From Eurosta solidaginis (Eukaryota > Arthropoda > Insecta > Diptera > Tephritidae): a stretch of DNA of 64,000 nucleotides. Every line of letters starts with the position of its first letter. Position 1 is the stretch's first letter. A model generated the notes under the pieces. That model did no database searches and was not told the origin of the DNA. It worked only from the letters and a program-made list of their open reading frames with translations. The stretch covers positions 249,178,978 to 249,242,977 of the forward strand of contig NC_090320.1 of assembly GCF_040869045.1 (NCBI RefSeq). Reading direction: 5' to 3'. The translations under genes were made by a program, and so were the position numbers. This document shows positions 1 to 11,136 of this stretch, in pieces.

Positions 1-2140
1 GGCCAGGGATGACTCTAGAATGGGTTTGTACGATATGGGTATCAAATGAAAGGTGGTAATGAGTATTTTAAAAGGGAGTGATCCTCAGTTCTATAGGTGG
101 ACGCCTTTTCGAGATATTGCCATAAAAGTGGGCCAGGGATGACTCTAGAATGGGTTTGTACGATGTGGATATCAAATGAAAGGTGGTAATGAGTATTTTA
201 AAAGGGAGTGATCCTTAGTTCTATAGGTGGACGCCTTTTCGAGATATTGCCATAAAAGTGGGCCAGGGATGACTCTAGAATGGGTTTGTACGATATGGGT
301 ATCTAATGAAATGTTGTTACTGAGCATTTTAAGAGGGAGTGGGCCTTAGGTCTATAAGTGGACGACTTATCGAGATATCGCCATTAAGGTGGGCCAGGGA
401 TGACTCTAGAATAGGTTTGTACGATATGGGTATCAAATGAAAGGTGGTAATGAATATTTTAAAAGGGAGTGATCCTTAGTTCTATAGGTGGACGCCTTTT
501 CGAGATATTGCCATAAAAGTGGGCCAGGGATGACTCTAGAATGGGTTTGTACGATATGGGTATCAAATGAAAGGTGGTAATGAGTATTTTAAAAGGGAGT
601 GATCCTTAGTTCTGTAGGTGGACGCCTTTTCGAAATATTGCCACAAAAATGGGCCAGGGATGACTCTAGAATGGGTTTGTACGATGTGGATATCAAATGA
701 AAGGTGGTAATGAGTATTTTAAAAGGGAGTGATCCTTAGTTCTATAGGTGGACGCCTTTTCGAGATATTGCCATAAAAGTGGGCCAGGGATGACTCTAGA
801 ATGGGTTTGTACGATATGGGTATCTAATGAAATGTTGTTACTGAGCATTTTAAGAGGGAGTGGGCCTTAGGTCTATAAGTGGACGACTTATCGAGATATC
901 GCCATTAAGGTGGGCCAGGGATGACTCTAGAATAGGTTTGTACGATATGGGTATCAAATGAAAGGTGGTAATGAGTATTTTAAAAGGGAGTGATCCTTAG
1001 TTGTATATGTGAAGGCGTTTTCGAGATATCGCCATAAAAGTGGACCAGGGGTGACTCTAAAATGTGTTTCTACGATATGGGTATCAAATGAAAGGTGTTA
1101 CTGAGCATTTTAAGAGGGAGTAGGCCTTAGGTCTACAAGTGGACGACTTTTCGAGATATTGCCATTAAGGTGGGCCTGGGATGATTCTAGAATGGGTTTG
1201 TACGATATGGATATCAAATGAAAGGTGGTAATGAGTATTTTAAAAGGGAGTGATCCTTAGTTCTATAGGTGGACGCCTTTTCGGGATATCGCCATTAAGG
1301 TGGGCAAGGGATGACTCTAAAATGGGTTTGTACGATATGGATATCAAATGAAAGGTGTTACTGAGCATTTTAAGAGGGAGTGGGCCTTAGGTCTATAAGT
1401 GGACGACTTTTGGAGATATCGCCATTAAGGTGGGCCAGGGATTACTCTAGAATGGGTTTGTACGATATGGGTATCAAATGAAAGGTGGTAATGAGTATTT
1501 TAAAAGGGAGTGATCCTTAGTTCTATAGGTGGACGCCTTTTCGAGATATTGCCATTAAGGTAGGCCAGGGGTGACTCTAGAATGTGCTTGTACGATATCA
1601 GTATCAAATGAAAGGTGTAAAAGAGTATTTTAAAAGGGAATGGGCCTTAGTTCTATAGGTGAACGCCTTTTCGAGATATTGCCATAAAAGTGGGCCAGGG
1701 GTGACTCTAGAATGTGGTTGTACGATATCAGTATCAAATGAAAGGTGTTACTGAGCATTTTAAGAGGGAGTGGGCCTTATGTCTATAAGTGGACGACTTT
1801 TCGAGATATCGCCACTAAGGTGGGCCAGGGATGACTCTAGAATGGGTTTGTACGATATGGGTATCAAATGAAAGGTGGTAATGAGTATTTTAAAAGGGAG
1901 TGATCCTTAGTTCTATAGGTGGACGCCTTTTCGAGATATTGCCATTCAGGTAGGCCAGGGGTGACTCTAGAATGTGCTTGTACGATATCAGTATCAAATG
2001 AAAGGTGTTAAAGAGTATTTTGAAAGGGAATGGGCCTTAGTTCTATAGTTGAACGCCTTTTCGAGATATCGCCATAAAGGTGGACCAGGGGTGACTCTAG
2101 AATGTTTGTACGATATGGGTATCAAACGAAAGGTTTTACT
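1..2140. repeat. 130-bp satellite array of Helentron A, about 16 units
   Basis: Head-to-tail units of about 130 bp, each starting near GGCCAGGGATGACTCTAGAA (starts at 1, 131, 261, 392, 523, 653, 783, 914 and so on). Two unit types mix: one with GGTGGTAATGAGTATTTTAA, one with TTACTGAGCATTTTAAGAGG. Positions 1-481 are nearly identical to 523-1003, so a four-unit block of 522 bp has duplicated recently. Related units occur in all other copies of the family. Confidence 0.95.
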
Positions 2141-2902
2141 GAGCATTTTAAGAGGGAGGGCGAAGCCACGCCCATTTTGAAATTTTCTTTTATTTTTGTA
2201 TTTTGTTGCACCATATCATTACTGGAGTTGAATTCTGACTTAATATACTTATATACAGTAAGGATATTAAATTTTTTGTTAAAATTTGACTTTAAACATT
2301 TTTTTTTTTAAAAAGTGGGCGTGTTCTTCATCCGGTTTTGCTAATTTTTATTTAGAACATATGTAGTAATGGTAGTAACGTTCCTGCCAAATTTCATCAT
2401 GATATCTTCTACGACTGCCAAATTACAGCTTGCAAAACTTTTAAATTACCTTCTTTTAAAAGTGGGCGGTGCCACGCCCATTGTCCAAAATCTTACTAAT
2501 TTTCTATTCTGCGTCATAAGGTCAACCCACCTACAAAGTTTCATCGCTTTACCCGTCTTTGGCAATGAATTATCACAATTTTTCGGTTTTTCGAAATTTT
2601 CGATATCGAAAAAGTGGGTGTGGTCCGATATTGTTCATTTTAAATAGCGATCTGAGACGAGTGCCCAGGAACCTACATACAAAATTGCATCAAGATACCT
2701 CAAAATTTACTCAAGTTATCGTGTCAACGGGCAGACGGACGGACGGACGGACGGACGGACATGGCTCAATCAAATTTTTTTTCGATACTGTTGATTTTAA
2801 TATATGGAGGTCTATATCTATCTCGATTCCTTTATACCTGTACAACCAACCGTTATCCAATCAAAGTTAATATACTCTGTGAGCTCTGCTCAACTGAGTA
2901 TA
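1..2902 (-). mobile_element. Helentron (DINE-1-like) copy A, 3' end outside window
   Basis: Non-autonomous Helitron-like element on the minus strand. Its 5' end is at about 2902, where the minus strand begins TATACTCAGTTGAG. It is followed inward by a (GTCC)n tract (2731-2760, GGAC on the plus strand), a non-coding body of about 600 bp and a long tandem array (1-2140). The 3' hairpin end lies left of the window. The plan of subterminal inverted repeat, GTCY microsatellite and central tandem repeats is that of DINE-1/Helentron-associated elements. No Rep/helicase coding is seen. The body is shorter than in copies D and H, so part of it is probably deleted. Short reading frames in the body recur in other copies and are not genes. 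Confidence 0.85.
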
Positions 2903-3089
2903 AAAATGCTACAAAAAAGTTTCTAGGCGGCCGAGGTAATGTGGAAGTAATTTGTTGGTATAACATATCCAAGTCCTAAGTTGATAACCAGAGAAAAGTA
3001 GCGCCAACATAATTTAGGAAAAAGAGTTTCTAAGCAGGGTCGTCCATCTGAATTAAAAAAAGCATGTAAAACTATAGCATATTTTGACC

Positions 3090-3900
3090 CTTAGGTTAGG
3101 TTAAGTGCAGTGGAAGCCAGGGGTTACCTCGTTCGAACATAATGAAGTACCCGTAAGACCCGATAATTTCAGCAGATCGCCTGTTATCCACTTCCGACAA
3201 AATAGGAACTTGCCACCTTGCAAGAGGATTGTCCGCCAGCTATTCCTTAACTGAATTGAGTCCCATTTACAAAGAGGACCACAGGTGTCCAGGGAAACTC
3301 CATATTCCCTACAGCGGTTTATGTATGCTTGAAGATCTTAACGTGGTCGGACAACTGAAATTCTCGTCTTACATCGGCCTCCTGGTAGTAACCGCTCCTC
3401 CAATAATTCTGTCCAACTTGCAGTTATTCTTGTACCAGTTAACCAGTCCACTGCCACAGATTAGTCCCTTTCTCCTCTAACTCACTAGGGTATGGCTTTG
3501 ACTTGCACGGACCTTCTGGCAGTACATGCCCCAAACTTGTCAGTAAATCCCCCATCAATCCTTCCGTCCAACTTTGAGCCATTCAGGAACCAGTTAACTA
3601 GTCTTTTCTTCACTACCTTTACGCGGGTGTTACTATTCTGAAGCTTGCATAAGAGGCAGTTGTTGGCTCACAATAGTCTGTTTAGTTTGTTTCATTAAGC
3701 CAGGTAACTACTTGGCAGTCTCTTGCTCTACTGAGCTCTTCTTTTACTACCACAACCCAGAGTTGGGGAGATAGAACACCAATCTGTGGAGTGCCTCTGC
3801 TTAACCTTCCCTCTGTTGTGGCCGTTCCAACTCTGCTATGACTATTCCCTTTCACAGAAATTTGTTACTGCTTGCAGCGAGATTCTAAGCCAACCAGGCA
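3090..3900 (-). pseudogene. Degenerate non-LTR retrotransposon relic (RT and RNase H pieces)
   Basis: Read on the minus strand, about 3803-3737 gives RGTPQIGVLSPQLW, which matches the reverse transcriptase GTPQGGVLSPLLW motif. Further downstream, near 3590-3540, it gives GSKLDGRIDGGFT, like the RNase H TDGS region. A second similar stretch (NCKLDRIIGGAVT) near 3450-3400 suggests a local duplication of about 160 bp. Near 3360, FQLSDHVKIFKH resembles the LPDYCSVFQAE segment of the intact LINE in this window. Frames are broken by stops and shifts. The clade is uncertain, with LOA- or I-like most likely because of the RNase H. Confidence 0.5.
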
Positions 3901-3979
3901 ATTTTAAAAGGACACAAGCAGGACATTGTCAGAAGCTCTTTTGATGCCAAGAAAGGCACCAACACCAACTTCTTCTCTA

Positions 3980-4280
3980 GCGATATTGATGAAATTGATT
4001 GTATTTAAAGGAATTTGAGAATGGTTGAAATTCAGTATTCGTTTTCTCATACTACCGGGTATTTTTTCAGAACCTGGTCCTTTTTCTAATCCGGGTACTT
4101 TTCGGATCATTATAATTTTTCGGAACCCGTGAATTTTCCCGATACGGGTACTGTTTCAAACGCGGTTACTTATTTAGAACCGGTTAATTTTTAGGATCAG
4201 GGTATATTTTAAAATCCTGTTGATTTTTCGGATGTGTGTATTTTTTTAGAACTGAGTACTTTATTAGAACCGTGTGCTTT
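3980..4280 (+). repeat. 18-bp minisatellite, Helitron-like fragment
   Basis: Diverged 18-bp units around GGGTACTTTTTCGGAACC run from about 4045 to 4280. The lead-in (ATTGATGAAATTG, then TTTGAGAATGGTTGAAATTC) matches the lead-in of the array at 7375-7760, so both are copies of one element. From 4280 to 4450 I see nothing else recognisable. Confidence 0.6.
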
Positions 4281-4452
4281 TTTCGTGTTATTTCGTATTT
4301 CAGACAACTAAGCTCCAAATAGCCGGCGGAGCTTTTGCGAGTGCAAATATTCGCAGCATCCCTACTACTTACCAACATCTAATAATCCACCTGAAATATC
4401 TACTTCGCGCGTATGTACCAGTATGTTTGTATGTTCCTTGACATATAAAAAA

Positions 4453-6173
4453 AACTAGTAAGGACGGGACTGTCTTCGGCTGTGCCGAAGACTTAACACC
4501 TTTCATGAATGGGGCTGAACAATAATCTTATCCCGTTCGTAATCTCCAAATAATCGGATGTATAAGATAAGAAATATATAATGAACAGATGTACATACCT
4601 AAACGATTTTCAAGATAAATATAAAATAAAAAATGGCAAAAAAACCCCTTATCTGAACGATCGGTTTTATGGGATATATATAATATATAGCTCCGATCGA
4701 AATGATTTTTACAGGAAATCCTCTATGATATATTAGAATAAATATCACCAAATTTCACGTTTTTATATTGGAAATTAAGGGAGAAATGGCCAAAAATCTT
4801 TCTATCTGAACGATCGGTTGTATTGGATATAACCATATATAGCTCCGATCAAAGGGATTTTTTCAGGATATCTTCTATGATATATTAGAATATATATCAC
4901 CAAGTTTAACATTTTTATATTGGAAACTAAGGGAAAAATTGCCAAAAATCTTTCTATCTGAACGATCGGTTGTATGGGATATAACCATATATAGCTCCGA
5001 TCAAAGTGATTTTTTCAGGATATCTTCTATGATATATTAGAATAAATATCACCAAGTTTAACGTTTTTATATTGGAAACTAAGGGAGAAATTGCCAAAAA
5101 TCTTTCTATCTGAACGATCGGTTGTATGGGATATATATTATATATAGCTCCGATCGAAATGATTTTTACAGGAAATTCTCTATGATATATTAGAATAAAT
5201 ATCACCAAATTTCACGTTTTTATATTGGAAATTAAGGGAGAAATGGCCAAAAATCTTTCTATCTGAACGATCGGTTGTATGGGATATAACCATATATAGC
5301 TCCGATCAAAGTGATTTTTTCAGGATATCTTCTATGATATATTAGAATAAATATCACCAAATTTCACGTTTTTATATTGGAAATTAAGGGAGAAATGGCC
5401 AAAAATCTTTCTATCTGAACGATCGGTTGTATGGGATATAACCATATATAGCTCCGATCAAAGTGATTATTTAGGATATCTTCTATGATATATTAGAATA
5501 TATATCACCAAGTTTAACGTTTTTATATTGGAAACTAAGGGAGAAATTGCCAAAAATCTTTCTATCTGAACGATCGGTTGTATGGGATATATATTATATA
5601 TAGCTCCGATCGAAATGATTTTTACAGGAAATTCTCTATGATATATTAGAATAAATATCACCAAATTTCACGTTTTTATATTGGAAATTAAGGGAGAAAT
5701 GGCCAAAAATCTTTCTATCTGAACGATCGGTTGTATGGGATATAACCATATATAGCTCCGATCAAAGTGATTTTTTCAGGATATCTTCTATGATATATTA
5801 GAATAAATATCACCAAATTTCACGTTTTTATATTGGAAATTAAGGGAGAAATGGCCAAAAATCTTTCTATCTGAACGATCGGTTGTATGGGAGATATATG
5901 TTATAGCGGTCTGATTCTACCAGATCCGACAAATGTCTAATATAATACATAAATACATCCTTGTACCAAATTTCATTGAGATATCTCAAAATTTGAGGGA
6001 CTAGTTTGCGTTCAAACAGACAGACGGACGGACAGACGGATATGGCTATATCAACTCAGTTCGTCGCCCTGATCAATTCGGTATTCTTAATGGTGAGTCT
6101 ATCTTCTATATTTGTCAACGTTACAAACATCTGACCAAAGTTAATATACCATTTCATGTTCATGAAAGGTATA
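4453..6173 (-). mobile_element. Helentron-like element, second family, near-complete
   Basis: Minus-strand element with the same plan as the first family but unrelated sequence. Its 3' end (low coordinates) has a perfect 9-bp stem GTCTTCGGC/GCCGAAGAC with a TGT loop at 4472-4492. Subterminal inverted repeats are ACCTTTCATGAA (4497-4508) and TTCATGAAAGGT (6159-6170). A GACGGACGGACAGACGG tract lies near 6020. The interior is a 152-bp tandem array. No coding capacity is seen; the ACTTAGT-type terminus (CTAGTAAGGAC on the plus strand) resembles the ACTTG end of family one. A LINE-split copy of the same family lies at 15936-19432. Confidence 0.8.
4655..5900. repeat. 152-bp tandem array, about 8 units, with 3-unit higher order
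   Basis: GAACGATCGGTT recurs at 4655, 4808, 4960, 5112, 5265, 5417, 5568, 5721 and 5873, a spacing of 151-153 bp. Units alternate between CAAAGTGATTTTTTCAGG and CGAAATGATTTTTACAGG variants. The variant pattern repeats every 456 bp (three units). Two minus-strand reading frames ending at 5208 and 5664 encode the same peptide, which reflects this period and not a gene. Confidence 0.93.
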
Positions 6174-7249
6174 ATAAAGTTCGATTGTCAGTTTAGCAGC
6201 CATTTTGCGGTTCACATCGGCAACGACATTGGTGAACCTTCAGCTCACTCCCAGCCAACATTCACCTAAGTAACACCGTTCATTGCGCCACTAAAAGGTA
6301 CTTTTTCTGTACGTTTACCCGTAATTTTTTTGTTATTTTTTTATTTTTGTGAAATATAAAAAATTTTTATGACACTCTGAAGCATATCCTTGTGATAAAT
6401 CCCCTTCAATTTGTTTACTCATTGCTGATGTCGCTTTGTATGCCGTTTGTTGTTGTAGCATTTCATATTCGCGTGCTGATGTGCATGCACGTGCCCCGCA
6501 AACATTGTTCATGAGGGCGGTATGTAGGCGTTACGTGGGCGCTATACGTAAGCTGATAGTTATGTCAATAGTTATGTACTATGTAGGTGTGTATGTGTGT
6601 GTGTGTGTGCATACCTCTAAAGAACATAAATACGTGTGCAATTGTTTTTGTTTTTTCAAAGAATTATTTTGTGGCTTATTGCGCTTATTTACCGATTTAC
6701 TTGTTATCTTAACATTTTTATATTTTTTTTTATTTTTGCAATGTCATTTTGCTGTACATTTACCTTTCGGCAATCTTCCTCCCGTTCTGCAGCATCTTAA
6801 AAAGTTTTTTTTTGTTTCTATCGAGCTCCTGCTGCTGCTAAGACAGTACAAGCAGATAACCTCATATTGTGAGTGGCTTAAACGCTTTAGCGCTGCTCAT
6901 TAAACAACCTCATCAGGTTGGTCAGTGGATAAGACTTTGAAATGGCACAGTGTCCAGAGAGTATGAAGATGTTGATGTAAAATTTACCTCAGATCGGCAC
7001 ATATCATTGTAGTTTGGGCCAATTCAAGACACGACTGGGTTTGTTGATGCTAGTCTTTTAATGAATATATAACCGGGGCGTTCTGAAAAATAGCACCCTT
7101 ATAGTACTCCTACGACTATCGTAGGAACGATTTGATATGACTACGTCGAACCTTTTTTGTCAGTAGAGAATGAACTCTATTGTTTGGAACGTAATTTTTT
7201 CTAGAACTGCCGTTAGAGGTGCAATCCTAACGGAGCTGATAATGTTGTT
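6174..7249. other. No gene found; GT microsatellite and short hairpin
   Basis: A 155-codon open frame at 6436-6903 is low in complexity, rich in Leu, Phe, Cys and Tyr, and matches nothing I know. It overlaps a (GT)n tract at 6587-6609. A perfect hairpin TCCTACGA-CTA-TCGTAGGA lies at 7108-7126. I see no gene. Confidence 0.5.
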
Positions 7250-7760
7250 GATATTTTTATATGTAAGCATGTGTACATTTGTCACTGAACTCCTCCTAGA
7301 CTAATGCACTGAAATTGATGAAAATTTGTGTGTGTGTTTAAGTAGATTTGAGGATGGCTGACATTCAGAATTTAGTGTTTCTTAATACCGAGATTTTTCA
7401 AATCCGGGTCCTTTTTCGGATCCGGGTTCTTATTCGGAAGCGGGTACTCTTTTAGAACTGGGTACTCTTTTGGATCCGCGCACTTTTGTAGAATTCGCTA
7501 ATTTTTTATATCAAGGCACTGTTTTGAAACCGGAAATTTTTCGGTTCCTGGTACTTTTTGAAGACCTGGTACTTATTTGGAACAAGTTTGTATTTAGGAT
7601 CAGGGTAGTTTTTCAAAACCTTGTAGTTTTTTGATTGCGGGTTATTCTTAAGAACCGGGTACTTTTTCTGACAAGGGTAATTTATAAGACCTGGTTACTT
7701 TTTCAGAACCCGGTAATACCTTGGAACAGGCCACTTCTTCGGTGGGGGGTATCTGGTATT
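7250..7760 (+). mobile_element. Helitron-like 5' end followed by 18-bp minisatellite
   Basis: The stretch TTTGTCACTGAACTCCTCCT (7277-7296), followed by an ATTGATGAAAATTTGTGTG segment, matches the 5' region of the minus-strand Helitron that starts at 37995. From about 7375 to 7760 come diverged 18-bp units around GGGTACTTTTTCGGAACC, the same minisatellite as at 4045-4280. No 3' terminus is recognised. Confidence 0.5.
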
Positions 7761-9789
7761 CTTCAGAAGCAGAAGTTGGAAATTTTCGAATTAAAGACGT
7801 GGGTCTAGGTCAAGTCTGTGGGGTTAGTTTTTTTTTATCAAAATGCTTTTATAAAATCTTCTGAACCTGGTACTTTTTCTGATTCATTATTTAATGGGTT
7901 TAAGAGCTCTTTTTCCAGAATAAACGGCTGTGTTCTAAGATGCCACGTCTTGTCATAGTCCCCGTATTTGCATGCGTTCCGTGGCTAAATCTAGCAGTTG
8001 TCTGTTTGAATGTGCAGGCTTTTCAGGTGTCACAGGGAGACATAACCTGGAAGCTCTGTCCACGGTATTCCGGCAGGCCTTTAGCTCCATGCTGTGGATG
8101 TGTATTTTGATTCAGGCGACCATACCTGCGACGCGTAGCACTTGAGTACGATACTTGAATATTTAGCTGCTGCTCTGTACTCTATATGCAGTTCCAGTTG
8201 CATATGCATCCAATATCTCGCACAATATATCGGCCGAATCATTGAATAAGTATGTCTTTGATGTTTCTAGACGAAGAAGACGGAAGATGGAAATCGGTAG
8301 TCAAAGTTGTTTTTCTCAAATGGAAGTAGCTTCGGCTGGGAAAGTCCAATCAAAAATTTTTAAGTTGGTAACGCTGGGAGCTTGCTCTGTTGCTACTCAT
8401 TAGGGTTAGGTCCTACGGGAGCATCGGTGTGGCTCTGGTCGATATCGAACTGGGGAATAGTGTGAACTTGCATTAAAAATGGGTTGCATCCCATAGATTG
8501 GAAGAGGTTTTTGGTAGGCTTACAGCTCCACCAAGGCGATAGTAAGCGGGTCTTTTGTGCTGATTAAACGTTGATTTGACCCGTGTGTGTTGGTGTATTG
8601 TGAGGTTGGGGCAACGTTGGAAAGTACTTGCGTAAACTTTATCACTTTCTTTGTCTCATCCAATATTTTTGGGAATCATTGCCTACGATATGGAAAGTTT
8701 TGCTGTTGACTTAAACTGTTATAAAGTCAAATCGCCAGAAGTGCGAAAACTTCAAAGGCTAGGTATAATCTCCCGTTGATTTAGGTTAATGGCCTGGACC
8801 AGCTAATATTATAATGCTTTAATATACCGATAAGAAATAATGGCGAGCGTGGGGACGAGAGCTTCGATAAGCAGATATTCAACAAAAGAGAGATAGGACT
8901 CTACTCTGTGGTCTGGTCCAGCTGACATTATAATGCGGTCATTCGGAAACAATAGTGACTCCTCTAAGTAAGGTAGAAAGCTTCGCTTTGTAGAAAGTCA
9001 ATAAATAGGGGAAAGTGCACAACTCTTTTTTAACACTTCTTTGCTTAAATATTTCATTCCTGTATTGCATAGAAGCCTGTCGATCATATGTCCTTCAGAT
9101 AATTCACGATCCAGCTTTTTGGACAGAGGGAACATATGATCCATCTCTGCGTCGGAGAAACTTGATTCGCCTAACTGTGGTGAAAGCTTTTGACTGGTCG
9201 GGTGCCAATATACTGTCCTTTGGTGTAGTCTTCGGAGTACGCTGTCTCCAACACGATAAATAAAACAGCCGAAGAAATGGTTAGGTCTTATTCTTTCCTT
9301 CTTTTAGTCTGATATTTCAGACTTGTTTTTCATCAAAATAAAACACTGCTACCAAAACAAATCCATACCCGTGTGATTTGGCATTATGCGTGTGCTCGCA
9401 TCATTTAAGGATTTTGCTTTATTACAGTTTAATTAAATTTTTTCCACAACTCATCTGGCCGACACAACCACACTCCACCACAATATTCTCATCAGTCAAA
9501 GCAACCCCTTACGCATTCTACCTCGTACACGCTGCATTAAACCAATTACGTTGAATTAATCGTAAAAAAATCCTTGCACTGATTTGTTGCAGATGGAACC
9601 GAAGCATAGCAAAATATTTATGAAAGGAGATGAACTGAAATCCTACCAGCTTGTTTGGGCCATAAAAATTTGCTAGATAATGTCCAGTGTGACTTACTTG
9701 CTACCGACATGCCACCACATTTATATATGAGCTACAGTCAGTGGTGTAGGTTAACTTCGATTAAGGACTTTCACTTAGAGATATTTTTG
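7761..9789. other. No gene recognised
   Basis: Only short open frames are present, the longest 82 codons (9015-9263). A segment around GGACCAGCTAATATTATAATG near 8797 recurs in diverged form about 130 bp later (near 8925), a local duplication. No protein similarity is apparent to me. Confidence 0.4.
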
Positions 9790-10330
9790 TTAGTTGCAAG
9801 TACCCTCTATGAGTGCCGGATGGCGACACATTCGTTCAACCAGATTACTTCATAGTGGTTGTCAACAAACCATTTGTTGGTGAACCTAAGCAGGAGGGAA
9901 AGATCCACTTCTCCAACCTCTGCCCGACTGTTGAAGACGCTTGCGCCAAGAAATTTCACTCGTCTTGCTTTGCAGTCCTATACATTGGCGAAGAAAGTGA
10001 TGAATCGGATCCTCTTCCTACTCATCCTGTCAGCTTCTGCAGAGGGAGTTTGTTGTAATGCGCCACCGTCGGAGCATTGGTGCAACAGATGATTGCAACC
10101 GTAAGTATTCTTTCTGCAGATTTGTTTAGCATAAGAAGGAATGAAGTTACTTTTTGTAGATGGGGTATCGCTTTCTCTCAAGCGGCTTGCAACATGGCTG
10201 GTATTACACCTTCCGGTGCCGCCGACTTGAAAAGTTCGAATGATTTGATAGCCCATTTTATTGTTTTTATGTTGGTTTCCGTATAATAGGAGCGATTTTC
10301 TTGCATTTATAGTTCGTCGCATCCCGGAAA
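9790..10330 (-). pseudogene. C-terminal/3' relic of a LOA-like LINE
   Basis: Two blocks (9826-9930 and 10010-10135) match 59940-60035 and 60050-60165 in the same order. The latter lie immediately downstream of a LINE RNase H relic. On the minus strand the sequence reads like a LINE C-terminus, with broken frames such as VDLSLLLRFTNK and NEVAIRHS-like ends. The call rests mainly on the paralogous relic at 59930-61990. Confidence 0.45.
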
Positions 10331-11136
10331 GTGTGCTCCTCTGAAAATCTCCAAAGTTTCCTGACTGGGGAGCCTTCAGAATCCTTTAAGCTACTTGTGG
10401 CTTTGTTTGCCGCAGATAGTATTTTGCAAAGTCTTAATGCATTATTTGTTGTTGCCACGTTCTTATAACATTTCTCTCATGACTCCTCTTTCCCTTCCTA
10501 GTGCAGTTAATCAATTTGTTGAAGTAACATCGCAAAACTCTTCGAGTTGGCTGTGTTTAGCTTTAATGAAAGTTTCCTTGTCGTTTTTCTAACAACCTCC
10601 GTTCCCCCTTCTAACTATCTACGCCTATGGCTGCCGTATTTTGATAAACGAATGCAATTGTGTGTGTGAGGCCGGTAAGAGTATGCGTGAGCAAGGATGT
10701 TGTGGGTGCTGCGCGTGCACATTCTTCATTTGTTGTAGCTTTATTTCCTTCACTTATTTGAATTGTCTCAGGTGTGCGCATTGGCGAGTTGATCCATTTA
10801 TGGCTTTCATTTCATTTTCAATTTTTTTTTTTCTATATTTTTTTGTAATTTTTTTTACTCACCTTATATTTGTATAGCCCCTCATACTGTCCTATTGTGT
10901 TATTGCTTTTGTCGCTTTGTGCTTGTTGCATTTATTCCTTCATACAATAGGATAAATTGCTAAAGTACTACCGGAACATGACCACAAATGGGTGAGAGTG
11001 TATTAATTTGCTTGAGTTGTGCATTAAACAAGAGGTATGGAAAAGGAAATGCTATTGCACAAAGTACTTTAATTTCCAACGAATTTATTATCAAATCTAG
11101 TATCATCCGCTTGTCTCAACTTGATATCTCTTTTTT
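10331..11136. other. No gene recognised
   Basis: AT-rich sequence with T-tracts and only short open frames. No repeat terminus or known motif seen. Confidence 0.4.

Noticed and set aside
2731..2760. Direct repeats of GGAC considered as a CRISPR-like array
   Set aside because: A 4-bp microsatellite without spacers, in a eukaryotic transposon; it is the standard GTCY tract of Helentrons.
4954..5664. Duplicate minus-strand frames with peptide MVIFILIYHREFPVK
   Set aside because: They follow the 456-bp period of the 152-bp satellite; the unit length is not a multiple of three.
6436..6903. 155-codon open frame
   Set aside because: Low-complexity composition, overlap with a GT microsatellite, and no recognisable domain.
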